A DNA stretch of 64,000 bases, taken from contig JBIOXV010000187.1 of the NCBI GenBank assembly GCA_044869805.1, positions 1 through 64,000 of the forward strand, read 5' to 3'. The translations under genes and the position numbers were made by a program. Source of the stretch: CAWDVR01 sp044869805. Its GTDB lineage: Bacteria > Acidobacteriota > Thermoanaerobaculia > Multivoradales > SZUA-115. The first letter of the stretch is position 1. Each line of letters starts with the position of its first letter. This document shows positions 25,607 through 34,006 of this stretch, one piece after another. The notes beneath the pieces were generated by a model that saw only the letters and a list, made by a program, of their open reading frames with translations, was not told the origin of the DNA and did not search any database.

Positions 25607-26554
25607 TCAGCCCTTCCGCCTCATCCACAGCGACCCGAAGTGAGTGTCGAAATCGTCGGCTTCGACCGGGCGGTAGCCCGGGATCGCGGCCTGGAGGAAG
25701 GCCTCGTCGTGGTGGCGCAGGAGGGGCGCCGAGAGCACGATCTCGAAGTCGCGGTTGAAGGCGAGAAAGGCCTGGAGCAGCATGGCCTCGGTCCAGTACG
25801 TGGGCCAGCGAGGCTCGAGCACGTAGCGGTCGGGAGGGTAGGGCACGTTCCACGGAAAGTGAACGTCGTGGACGTGCACCAACACGCCGGGCGCGAGTCG
25901 CGGGATCACCTCGAGGAAGAGGTAGGGCACGTCGCCGTCGATCTTGACCACGTGGGTCGAGTCGATGAACAACAGGTCGCCGGCCCCGAGCCGGCCGAAG
26001 GTGGCGAAGTCCACGTCCTGCACCTCACGAGGCACTACCTCGATTTCCGCGAGGCGTGCGAGGCCGGCGAAGGGGAAGGGATCGATCGAGGTGAGGTGGA
26101 GGGGACGCCCGCCCTTCGCATTTTCGACCCCGGCCAGGTGCAGGTAGTAGCTCGAGAGGCCGGAGCCCACCTCGATCACCCGCCGCGGCTTCTCGGCCCG
26201 GACCATGAGGTAGAGGAGCTGGGCGTCGACCTCGGTGAATCCGGGGCCGTAGAGCGAACGCTTGGTCGCGGCGTAGGAGGGGTGCGCGGCCCACTCCTCG
26301 CCGTGCGCTGCGAGGAGGGACGTGAGCCGCGCCTTCATCGCCTCGAGGTCGTAGTCCACGCCGGCGAGCGCGCTGGGCCGCTTCCAGCGCTGGGCGTGGC
26401 GCTCGAGCGCGCCGATCACCGGCAGCGGCGAGTAGAAATCCCGGGTGCGGGCGACGTTGAGCCCCAGGGCGTTGACCGCCTTCATCAGGCTGCGAAAGAG
26501 CTTCCAGTAGGCGCGCTTGAGCGCGCTCCGGCGTCTGAGTGCCTGGCCTTCCAC
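25607..26554 (-). CDS. Class I SAM-dependent methyltransferase (Methyltransf_24-like)
   Basis: About 315 residues with a Rossmann methyltransferase core: VIEVGSGLSSYYLHL is motif I for SAM binding, TSIDPFPF the acidic loop after beta-2, and GDLLFIDSTHVVKIDGD motif post-I. VHVHDVHFPWNVPYPPD fits the His/Asp-rich segment of Methyltransf_24 enzymes that act on small molecules or sugars. The start is uncertain: GTG 26554 is used here, but an in-frame TTG at 26602 adds 16 residues, and neither has a strong ribosome site. The basic N-terminal helix could associate with membranes. Target unknown. Confidence 0.75.
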   Translation of the reverse strand: MEGQALRRRSALKRAYWKLFRSLMKAVNALGLNVARTRDFYSPLPVIGALERHAQRWKRPSALAGVDYDLEAMKARLTSLLAAHGEEWAAHPSYAATKRSLYGPGFTEVDAQLLYLMVRAEKPRRVIEVGSGLSSYYLHLAGVENAKGGRPLHLTSIDPFPFAGLARLAEIEVVPREVQDVDFATFGRLGAGDLLFIDSTHVVKIDGDVPYLFLEVIPRLAPGVLVHVHDVHFPWNVPYPPDRYVLEPRWPTYWTEAMLLQAFLAFNRDFEIVLSAPLLRHHDEAFLQAAIPGYRPVEADDFDTHFGSLWMRRKG

Positions 26555-26633
26555 GCGAGAAGAGTAGCGGTTCCGGCGCGCCAGCGGAACCGCCCGCTCC
26601 AAGGCGCTGCCCGGGTGCGCTCTATGGGGCGCC

Positions 26634-29576
26634 CTATGGGTTTGCCGGGATCGCTGCGGTGTCGCCCACGCTCGCGAAGTTGCGCAGCGGGTTGTTGTAG
26701 GTCTTGCGGAAGCCGGTCACGGTGTCGGTGACCCGGATCTGGTACTGCACGTTGGAGAGCGCCCCGTAGAACACCCAGAAGTGCTGGTTGAGCGCCGTGC
26801 CGTTCAACACCTTGATCACCACCTCGACGTTCGAGGGGTTGACGAAGAAGAAGTAGCCCGTGTCGCCGGTCAGGGCCACCGCGCGCCCGGCGCCCGAGTT
26901 GCCCTGAAAGTCGGTCCAGTCCATCTCGACGTGGAAGCGTCCCTGGTTGAGGCAGAGGTTGATCGACGACGGCACACAGGGGCCGCCCTTGTCCGGCGTG
27001 GGATCGGGCTCGAAGAGCTCGGCGTCCAGGGTCGACGCTGCCTCGACCGGCTCGGCGAGCGCCGCCGCGGTGGCGCCGCCGGCGTTGGCCGGGAAGGCCT
27101 GAGTGTCGCCCACGCTGGCGAACTGGCGCGGGGGATTCGAGTAGACGCGCAGGAAGCCGGTGTGGGTATCGAGGCCGCGCAGCTCGTACTCGACGTTGGA
27201 GAGAGCGCCGTAGAACAGCCAGAAGCGGCCATTGATCTGGGTGCCGTTCAAGACCTTGGAGATCAGCTCGACGTTGGCGGGGTCGAAGAAGAAGAAATAG
27301 CCGGTGTCGGCGGAGAGCGGCACGGCCTCGCCGATGCCGGTGCGGCCCTGGAAGTCCCGCCAGGCGACGTCGAGCAGGAAGCGTTGGCCGGAGACGCAGA
27401 GCAGGCCGCGCGTGCTGCACGAGTCGGGCCCCACGGCGTCCTCGCTCACCAGCGCCGAGCCGACGCGCAGGCGGAAGGTCTTCGCCTCGCCGACTTCCAC
27501 CAGGCCGCTGCGCGCGGCCACCGGCTGGCCGTCGAGGGTGGCGGAGCTCCCGCTCCAGGCAAAACCAACGAACGCCTTGGCAGGCCCGTCTCCACCGAAC
27601 CGCGAGAGCCGGATCGGCGCGATCCGCACCTTGCCCTCGGCCGGTGCGCTGCCCAGGGACTGGTTGCCGACCTGGCTCTTGTCCGCCGCCGGGACGCCCA
27701 CGTGCTGCACCACCAGGCCGTTCAGGCCCGAGGCGGAGAGGCCGTTAGGGGCCGCCTGATTGTTGACGTAGACCGTGGAGCCGAAAGTGGTGGAGAAGAA
27801 GCGGTTGCCGTCGTAGCGCAGGCGGTTGACGGGCGCGTCGTCGCGGTCCGAGTCGAAGACCGGCAGGCCCACGTTGTGGGCGAAGAGGGTGCTCGACACC
27901 ACGCCCTCGACGTCGGTCGAGCGGCCTGCCACCGGGCTGACGTTGGGCAGGCTGAAGATCGCGGCGCCCCGCGACTGCGCGACCGGCTCCGAGACGCCCG
28001 GGCTCACTTCGTTGGCGATGAAGGCGGAGCCCGCGACATCGGCCCGCGAGCCGTTGACGAACAGGCCCCCGCCGCGGAAGGCACGGTTGCCGGCGAACAC
28101 CGTGTCGGCGATGGTGGCGGCGGACTCGAGCAGCACCGCCGCGCCTCCGCCCCCGCCCGCCGAGCCGTGCAGCGAGTCCGAGTTGAGCACCAGCGAGCCG
28201 GTCAGGGTCAGGTCGGTGAGCTGGGCGTGGATCGCGCCGCCGAAGGCGCCGGCGCCGTCCGAATCGGGCGCCACGTCGCAATCGAAGAAGATCGATTCGC
28301 GGAGCACCACGCGGACGCGGTTCTGCGCCACGCTGCCGTCCTGGGCGACGCCGCCGGTGCCGAAGTGCCGGTTGAGGTCACCGCCGGCCGCCAGGCACCC
28401 TCCGTCCCTGGCGGCCGTGCCCACGGTGCCGAAGCGGCCCTGAAAGAGGGTACGCACGGCCCGCAGCTCGCCGGAGCGCCGGTTGACGGCGCCGAAGTCG
28501 GTGGAGGAGTCGGCGAAGTCCGCGGCCGTGAGGTAGACCGCCCCGCCGATCGGCACGTCCGCGCCGTCGGCCTCGGCGAAGTTGCCCCGGAAGGCCGAGT
28601 CGGCGATCTCGACGATCGCCCGGTAGCTGTTGATCGCCCCTCCCTGCTCGGTGTGGTTGCCGGTGAAGAGCGAGCTGAAGACCCGCAGCGTGGTCTGGTC
28701 CTCGACGTGGATGGCGCCGCCGCCGGAGGCGCCGGGTGCGGGGGAGCCCGCGTCGGAGGCCGCGGTGTTGCCCTCGAAGGTGGAGCTCGAGATCGAGAGC
28801 TCGGCGGCCGGCTGGCGCTCGTCGCTGGTCCACACGCCGATGCCGAGGATCGCCCCACCCGTCCACGCCGCCTGGTTGCTGGCGAAGCGGGAGTCGCTGA
28901 CCGCCAGCCTGCCGTCGGTCACGTAGATCGCACCGCCGCCCGCCGCCGGCGCGTGGCCCGGCAGGTTGACCCGGTTGCCCTCGAACTGCCCGTCGTGCAC
29001 ATAGACCGTGGAGTCGACGATCTCGATCGCGCCACCGCGGTTGAGAGCCGAGTTGCCCTCGAAGCGCGAGCCGACGAAGACTGCCAGCGAGCCGCCGTGG
29101 ATCAGCGCCGCGCCGCCGCCGGTGGTGGGCGCCGAGGAGACGCTGCCCTCGAACTGACAACCGATGAACGCGCCGTCCGCGGCGACCAGGGTCACCGCGC
29201 CGCCGATCCTCTCCACCCCCGAGAAGCCGTCGCGGAAGGTCAGGCCGCGGAAGAAGACCCGCCCGCCGCGCGAGGGATTGCCGTTTTCGAAGCGCAGGAT
29301 AGGGTGATCGCTGCCGCCCGTGAGCACCACCTCGGCTCCCGGGGCGGCGCGCAACGTGAAGCCCTTGCGCAGGTTGCTGATGCGAAAGCCGTTGGGAGGC
29401 GCGACGTAGGTGCCGGCCGCGATCTGGATGATGCCGCCGTCAGCCACCTGCCCGATCGCGTTCTGCAGGTTGCCCACGTCCTGGGGCACGCGCAGAACCT
29501 GGCCGCTCGCCGGTGCCGCGACGGCGAGGGCCAACGCCAGGGCTCGAAGGGGGCTGGCCAGGGTTTTCACGGGCAT
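26634..29576 (-). CDS. Secreted right-handed beta-helix protein with two C-terminal repeat domains
   Basis: A 980-residue exported protein. ATG 29576 follows GAGGA and starts a signal peptide (ALALALAVAAPASG|Q near 25). Residues ~30-650 are a parallel beta-helix of the polymorphic outer-membrane/pectate-lyase kind, with many turns of GGAIEIVDSTVYVHDGQFEGN, GGAIHVEDQTTLRVFSSLFTGN and RGGGLFVNGSRADVAGSAF type. The C-terminal part carries two copies of the ~108-residue domain seen at 3716-6198 (about 27090-27413 and 26637-26960): DTGYFFFF, KVLNGT, FWLFYGALSNVEY, and FWVFYGALSNVQY with FASVGDT. Probably a surface adhesin or polysaccharide-binding or -cleaving protein. No Asp-cluster proving lyase activity was identified. 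Confidence 0.8.
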   Translation of the reverse strand: MPVKTLASPLRALALALAVAAPASGQVLRVPQDVGNLQNAIGQVADGGIIQIAAGTYVAPPNGFRISNLRKGFTLRAAPGAEVVLTGGSDHPILRFENGNPSRGGRVFFRGLTFRDGFSGVERIGGAVTLVAADGAFIGCQFEGSVSSAPTTGGGAALIHGGSLAVFVGSRFEGNSALNRGGAIEIVDSTVYVHDGQFEGNRVNLPGHAPAAGGGAIYVTDGRLAVSDSRFASNQAAWTGGAILGIGVWTSDERQPAAELSISSSTFEGNTAASDAGSPAPGASGGGAIHVEDQTTLRVFSSLFTGNHTEQGGAINSYRAIVEIADSAFRGNFAEADGADVPIGGAVYLTAADFADSSTDFGAVNRRSGELRAVRTLFQGRFGTVGTAARDGGCLAAGGDLNRHFGTGGVAQDGSVAQNRVRVVLRESIFFDCDVAPDSDGAGAFGGAIHAQLTDLTLTGSLVLNSDSLHGSAGGGGGAAVLLESAATIADTVFAGNRAFRGGGLFVNGSRADVAGSAFIANEVSPGVSEPVAQSRGAAIFSLPNVSPVAGRSTDVEGVVSSTLFAHNVGLPVFDSDRDDAPVNRLRYDGNRFFSTTFGSTVYVNNQAAPNGLSASGLNGLVVQHVGVPAADKSQVGNQSLGSAPAEGKVRIAPIRLSRFGGDGPAKAFVGFAWSGSSATLDGQPVAARSGLVEVGEAKTFRLRVGSALVSEDAVGPDSCSTRGLLCVSGQRFLLDVAWRDFQGRTGIGEAVPLSADTGYFFFFDPANVELISKVLNGTQINGRFWLFYGALSNVEYELRGLDTHTGFLRVYSNPPRQFASVGDTQAFPANAGGATAAALAEPVEAASTLDAELFEPDPTPDKGGPCVPSSINLCLNQGRFHVEMDWTDFQGNSGAGRAVALTGDTGYFFFVNPSNVEVVIKVLNGTALNQHFWVFYGALSNVQYQIRVTDTVTGFRKTYNNPLRNFASVGDTAAIPANP

Positions 29577-29722
29577 CGTTCCGTCCTCGGGATGCGATCC
29601 AGGCTAGCCTGGAGGAGACGCCGCGGAACCTCCCAAAAGTCCGGTCTCCGGCCTGACTTGTTGGAGGGCGCCTCGACGCGCAGTCGGGCGTTTCTACCGG
29701 GCCGGGTCGAGGGGTGCAGTCC

Positions 29723-31447
29723 CTAGCGACCCGGCCGGAGCGCGAGGATCAACCCCAGGAGGCCCAGGGCCACGGCGGGGATCCACAGGGCCTTCGAAGC
29801 GAGCATCGCCGCCCCCAGGATGCAGAACCCTGCGAAGACCGTGCCGCGGATGCCGGAGAAGGGGTTGTCCGGCGGCCGCTTGGTAGCCTGCTCGACGAGC
29901 TTCAGCCCCTCGGAGACCAGCATCGGCACCTTGGCCAGCGCGTCGACCACCTCGGGCGCCTCGCGCAGGCCCTCGCGCAGGAAGCGCAGCGGGCTGAACT
30001 GGTGCAGAAAGATCCGGTTGACGTGCTTCTGCGACACGGCGGCGACGTCGAAGCCGGGCTTCAGGACCTGCCCCACGCCCTCGAAAGTCACCAGCGCCTT
30101 GACCATCAGCACCATCTCGACCGGAAAGTACATGCGGTACTTGCCGGCCTTGCCCACCGATTCGAGGATGAGCTGCGCCAGCGAGAAGTCGGCGAAGTTG
30201 GCGGCGTAGCGCCAGCGGCGCGAGATGTCGGCCACCTCGCGGCGGAAGCCCGTGGGGTCGGCGCCGGGGGCCGCGCTGGCGAGCGCCACCAGGTAGCGGC
30301 TCGCGGTCTCGGCTTCGCCCATCACCAGCGAGTAGTAGTAGTAGAGCATCGAGCGGCGGAGCTGGTCTTCGAAGCGGCCCACCATGCCGAGGTCGATGAA
30401 GCCGCAGCGCACGCCGGCGCCCGAGCGCCCGGGCAGCACCAGGAGGTTCCCCGGGTGCAGGTCGGCGTGGAAGAAGCCGTCCTGGTAGAGCATGCGGATG
30501 ATCGCCGCGGCGCCGAGATCGACCAGCCGGTCGCGCTCTGCCTCGGAGAGCTCGAGGGCGCGCGGGTCGTTGGGTTTGAAGCCCTTCAGGAACTCCATGC
30601 ACAGCACGCGGTCGCTCGAGTAGCGGCGGTAGATCTTGGGGAAGACCACGTCCGGCACGTCTTTGAAGTTGGCGGTGAAGGTCTCGGCGTTGTCGGCCTC
30701 GAGGCGCAGATCTACCTCGCGTAGGGTGTAGTCCACGAACTCGCGGATCACCCGTTTGGGCTGGAAGCGGGAGAGGAAGACCTGCAAGAAAGACCCGAAG
30801 AGCTTGAGCAGCACCGCGTCGCGCCGCAGCAGCTCCCGGATCAGCGGCTTGACCACTTTCAAGATCACCTCGTCGCCCTCGACCGTCCGCGCGCGGTGCG
30901 TCTGGGCGATCGAAGCCGAGCCCAGGGGCTGCGGGTCGACCCACGAGAACATCTGGTCGATGGGCCGGTCGAGGCTGTCGGCGATCAGCTCGAGGTAGCG
31001 CGGGAAGGGCACCACCGGCAGGCGGTCCAGCAGATTCTTGAGCTCGCTGGTGACGGCGGTGGGCAGCAGATCCTCGCGCAAGGCCAGCACCTGCCCGAGC
31101 TTGATGTAGGTCGGGCCCAGGATCTCGAGGCGGCGGCGGAACTGCACCGGGAAGGGCAGGCGGGCGAGCCGGCGCGACAGGAAGGGTCTGAGCAGCAGGG
31201 CCCAGAGCTGGAGGACGCGAAACTTGAAGCCCCGCTTGAGCTCGGGAGGCCGATCGCGGGTGGCCGCCACCAGGGCGCCCAGCAGCATGCCGGCGAGGTG
31301 ACGGTTGGTGGTGAACAGGCGCCGGACGAGGCCCGGCGGCCGGGTCTCGATCAGGATCTCCCAGGCGGGGTCGGATGAGGCATGAGCCTCGGCCGGTGGA
31401 GGAGGGGACCCGGCTGGCGTCTGGTCCGCGGTCGTGAGCGGGTTCAC
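29723..31447 (-). CDS. ABC1/UbiB-family atypical kinase
   Basis: A 574-residue protein of the UbiB/COQ8/ABC1 family, linked to quinone biosynthesis or lipid homeostasis at the membrane. The diagnostic KxGQ motif is in ILGPTYIKLGQVLALRED (KLGQ at 116-119). The Ala-rich nucleotide loop is PLGSASIAQTHRA, the catalytic loop FFHADLHPGNLLV and the metal motif FIDLGMVG. Two membrane helices at the C terminus (about 525-570) fit UbiB. The start is GTG. It stands alone between the beta-helix gene and the palindromic repeat upstream of purA. Confidence 0.9.
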   Translation of the reverse strand: MNPLTTADQTPAGSPPPPAEAHASSDPAWEILIETRPPGLVRRLFTTNRHLAGMLLGALVAATRDRPPELKRGFKFRVLQLWALLLRPFLSRRLARLPFPVQFRRRLEILGPTYIKLGQVLALREDLLPTAVTSELKNLLDRLPVVPFPRYLELIADSLDRPIDQMFSWVDPQPLGSASIAQTHRARTVEGDEVILKVVKPLIRELLRRDAVLLKLFGSFLQVFLSRFQPKRVIREFVDYTLREVDLRLEADNAETFTANFKDVPDVVFPKIYRRYSSDRVLCMEFLKGFKPNDPRALELSEAERDRLVDLGAAAIIRMLYQDGFFHADLHPGNLLVLPGRSGAGVRCGFIDLGMVGRFEDQLRRSMLYYYYSLVMGEAETASRYLVALASAAPGADPTGFRREVADISRRWRYAANFADFSLAQLILESVGKAGKYRMYFPVEMVLMVKALVTFEGVGQVLKPGFDVAAVSQKHVNRIFLHQFSPLRFLREGLREAPEVVDALAKVPMLVSEGLKLVEQATKRPPDNPFSGIRGTVFAGFCILGAAMLASKALWIPAVALGLLGLILALRPGR

Positions 31448-31488
31448 CTGCGCAGAGCATAGTCGCTCGCACTGCTCAAAGCCACGCA

Positions 31489-31550
31489 GTAGGGGCGACC
31501 CTCGTGGTCGCCCTGGTCGGAGCGCGGGCAGGCACGAGGCCTGCCCCTAC
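31489..31550. repeat. 62-base double-hairpin palindromic repeat element
   Basis: GTAGGGGC (31489-31496) and GCCCCTAC (31543-31550) are terminal inverted repeats. Inside are two perfect hairpins: GGGCGACC/GGTCGCCC (31493-31500 and 31506-31513) and GGGCAGGC/GCCTGCCC (31526-31533 and 31539-31546), with loops of five bases. The layout resembles small non-autonomous palindromic (REP/MITE-like) repeats with a GTAGGGGC edge that I recall as scattered in several environmental bacterial groups. It lies in the divergent gap between the UbiB-like gene and purA. Confidence 0.75.
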
Positions 31551-31660
31551 AACCCGTCCTGGGCGCCTGTCTCAGCCTTGCCGCTCCAGAACCCTTCTGC
31601 TAGCCTGCGCGCGGCCCGCGCACGCGGGCTTTCGCGTGTTTGCACCCCCGAGGATCCGTC

Positions 31661-32989
31661 ATGGCGAACGTCGTCATCAGCGGCATGCAGTGGGGCGACG
31701 AAGGCAAGGGCAAGATCGTCGACCTGATCTGCCCGGCCTTCGACCTCGTGGCCCGCTTCCAGGGCGGCCACAACGCCGGCCACACCGTGAAGTTCGGCGA
31801 GCGCCACTTCGCGCTGCGGCTGATCCCCTCCGGAATCGTCCATCCCGATATGCAGTGCGTGCTGGGCAACGGCATGGTGCTGGCCCCCGATGCCTTCTTC
31901 GAGGAGCTCGGAGAGCTCACCGCCGCGGGCGTGGACGCCGGCGGCCGGCTGTGGATCTCGGAGCGCGCCCAGGTGCTCTTGCCCGAGCACGCCGCGCTCG
32001 ACCAGGCGCGGGAGGCGGCCAAGGACCGCCGTCGCATCGGCACCACGGCGCGCGGCATCGGCCCGGCCTACGAGAGCAAGGCGGCCCGCTTCGGCGTGAG
32101 GGCCGTGGACCTCTTCGCCTCCGATCTAGAGCCGCGGCTCGCCGACCTGCTGTCGCAGATCGATCGTGGCGAGGAGGCCGGTGCCGACCGCGTCGCTGCG
32201 CTGGTCGAGCGCTGCAGGCGTTGGGGACAGCAACTCAAGCCCTTCCTCTGCGACACGGCGCGCCTGCTCAACCGGGCCGTGGAGCGTGGAGACTGCGTGC
32301 TCTTCGAGGGCGCTCAGGGCGCGCTCCTCGACGTGGACCACGGCACCTACCCGTTCGTCACCAGTTCCAGCACCACCGCCGGCGGCGCCGCCACAGGCAC
32401 CGGCGTGCCGCCGACCGCGCTCTCCGGCGCCATCGGCGTGCTCAAGGCCTACACCACGCGCGTCGGCGGCGGGCCGTTCCCGACGGAGCTCACCGGCGAC
32501 ACCGGCGAACGCCTGCGCCGCCGCGGCAACGAGTTCGGCACGGTGACCGGCCGGCCGCGGCGCTGCGGCTGGTTCGACTCCGTGGCCGCTTCCTACGCCT
32601 GCATGCTGAACGGCATCGACGGGGTGGCGCTGACCAAGCTCGACATCCTCGACGATCTCGACGAGATCCCGGTGTGCGTGGGCTACTCGATCCACGGCAC
32701 GGTGACCCGCGACTTCCCGGCGAGCCTCGACGCGCTGGCCGCGGCCGAACCGGTCTACGAGACGCTGCCGGGCTGGAAGCAGCCCACCACCGGCCTGCTG
32801 GAGCACGCCGAGCTGCCGCCCGCGGCGCACGCCTACGTCCGCTTCCTCGAGAGCCAGGTCGGAGCGCCGGTGGTCATGATCTCGACCGGCCCCCGGCGCG
32901 AGGAGACCATCCTGAGAAGCGACAGCCCGGTGCTCGAGCGCCTCACCAGCGGCAGGCTGGCGAGCGTGCTGGCGGAACGGGGAGCGTAG
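31661..32989 (+). CDS. purA: Adenylosuccinate synthase
   Basis: A 442-residue enzyme joining IMP and aspartate with GTP to form adenylosuccinate, the first committed step to AMP. ATG 31661 follows GAGGATCCGTC. Motifs: QWGDEGKGKIVDL with the catalytic Asp and P-loop (about 9-21), GGHNAGHTVKFG (about 34-45), GTTARGIGPAYESKA, FEGAQGALLDVDHGTYPFVTS, TGRPRRCGWFD, and the C-terminal STGPRREETI. The length is that of the family (about 430). It is monocistronic and convergent with the unknown gene at 33019. Confidence 0.97.
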   Translation: MANVVISGMQWGDEGKGKIVDLICPAFDLVARFQGGHNAGHTVKFGERHFALRLIPSGIVHPDMQCVLGNGMVLAPDAFFEELGELTAAGVDAGGRLWISERAQVLLPEHAALDQAREAAKDRRRIGTTARGIGPAYESKAARFGVRAVDLFASDLEPRLADLLSQIDRGEEAGADRVAALVERCRRWGQQLKPFLCDTARLLNRAVERGDCVLFEGAQGALLDVDHGTYPFVTSSSTTAGGAATGTGVPPTALSGAIGVLKAYTTRVGGGPFPTELTGDTGERLRRRGNEFGTVTGRPRRCGWFDSVAASYACMLNGIDGVALTKLDILDDLDEIPVCVGYSIHGTVTRDFPASLDALAAAEPVYETLPGWKQPTTGLLEHAELPPAAHAYVRFLESQVGAPVVMISTGPRREETILRSDSPVLERLTSGRLASVLAERGA

Positions 32990-33018
32990 CCCCCGGCCCG
33001 CCGGCTCCGCGGCAGCGG

Positions 33019-33978
33019 TCAGCTCGGCCCCGGCGAGCGGGAGTCGGGCAGCGCTGCCTCGCCGCGCTCCCGCTCCCGCATCCGGTAGTGGAGCCGCAGC
33101 ATCACGATCCCGAGGAAGCGCACCTCGTGATCGCAACGCGGGATTCCCTCTTCGTCGGTATAGACCTCGAACCTCTCGCGCAGCGTCTTGAGGTAGCGGA
33201 CCTTGAGGCGCTCGGCATCGAGCTCGAGCACCCGGTAGAAGCCCACGTCGCCGAAGCCCTCGCCTGCAGACAGCAGGCGGAAGCGGCCCTCGGCGCTGTA
33301 CTCGGGGCGAAGCAGGACGGTCGCGTTGCCGCGCGGCACGGGGAAGACGACCTTCACGCAGGGGGAGGGGCGAGCGGGCGGCCGCACCGTGCTGTAGAAG
33401 CCGGTGTAGATGACCAGGCCGCTGCTCACGATACGCCTCTGCCAGCCGGTGTGGGCGACGCGACCGGATGCATCGCGGAGCGGGAGCACCTCGCTGGTCA
33501 TGCCGCGGCTGGTCTCCAGGCCGAAGATCGGGAAGTTGAGCTGGTTCATGACGCGGCTCACGGTGTAGACGATGAGCCAGAGGAAGAACCTGCCGGGAAA
33601 GCGCGTCTCCGACCAGACGTCGAGCTCGAAGCGCGACGTGCGCTCGTAGAAGCGCCGCACCAGCGGATCGGCCTTGGTGACGTCGAAGCCCGGCCCCGCG
33701 AGCACGTCGAAGTCGGCCAGCAGCCCGGCATCGCCGGACGCGGCATCGAGGGTGAGCCTTTCGCGCTCGGCGAAACGCTCGTAGGGCCGATCGTCCCTTG
33801 GGCCCGACACAGGGTTCAGGGCCGGGCCGACCGGGCCGAGCAACCACGGCAGGTCGGACTTGCGGACCGTGCGCCCAAAGAGGTGCAGGTAGGAATGGAT
33901 GATCCCCAGGCCGATGGCACCCAGCAGGCGCTGGAGCCGGTTCGGCCGGCCGTCGTTCGTCGTGGAGCGCTTGCTCAC
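33019..33978 (-). CDS. Hypothetical protein, 319 residues
   Basis: The GTG start follows GGAGGATCG. No family is recognised. Residues ~100-180 read DPLVRRFYERTSRFELDVWSE and FPGRFFLWLIVYTVSRVMNQLNFPIFG, the second being a hydrophobic segment that may sit in or on a membrane. The rest is beta-rich (VKVVFPVPRGNATVLLRPEY) with conserved-looking aromatic positions and a charged C terminus. It begins 28 bases after the stop of the MFS transporter gene on the same strand, so the two may form an operon. Confidence 0.55.
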   Translation of the reverse strand: MSKRSTTNDGRPNRLQRLLGAIGLGIIHSYLHLFGRTVRKSDLPWLLGPVGPALNPVSGPRDDRPYERFAERERLTLDAASGDAGLLADFDVLAGPGFDVTKADPLVRRFYERTSRFELDVWSETRFPGRFFLWLIVYTVSRVMNQLNFPIFGLETSRGMTSEVLPLRDASGRVAHTGWQRRIVSSGLVIYTGFYSTVRPPARPSPCVKVVFPVPRGNATVLLRPEYSAEGRFRLLSAGEGFGDVGFYRVLELDAERLKVRYLKTLRERFEVYTDEEGIPRCDHEVRFLGIVMLRLHYRMRERERGEAALPDSRSPGPS

Positions 33979-34006
33979 CGATCCTCCGCCGGGAACACGC
34001 TTCGCG

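Noticed and set aside
26781..29726. Long plus-strand open frame of about 980 codons opposite the beta-helix gene
   Set aside because: It is the antisense shadow of a very GC-rich real gene; its product is a low-complexity Arg/Gly/Ala/Val/Glu string without domains, and the minus-strand product has a signal peptide, regular beta-helix turns and known repeat domains.
29723..31447. Assignment of the ABC1-family gene as true ubiB
   Set aside because: The family is secure, but no ubiquinone or menaquinone genes are nearby, so the specific role and gene symbol are not claimed.
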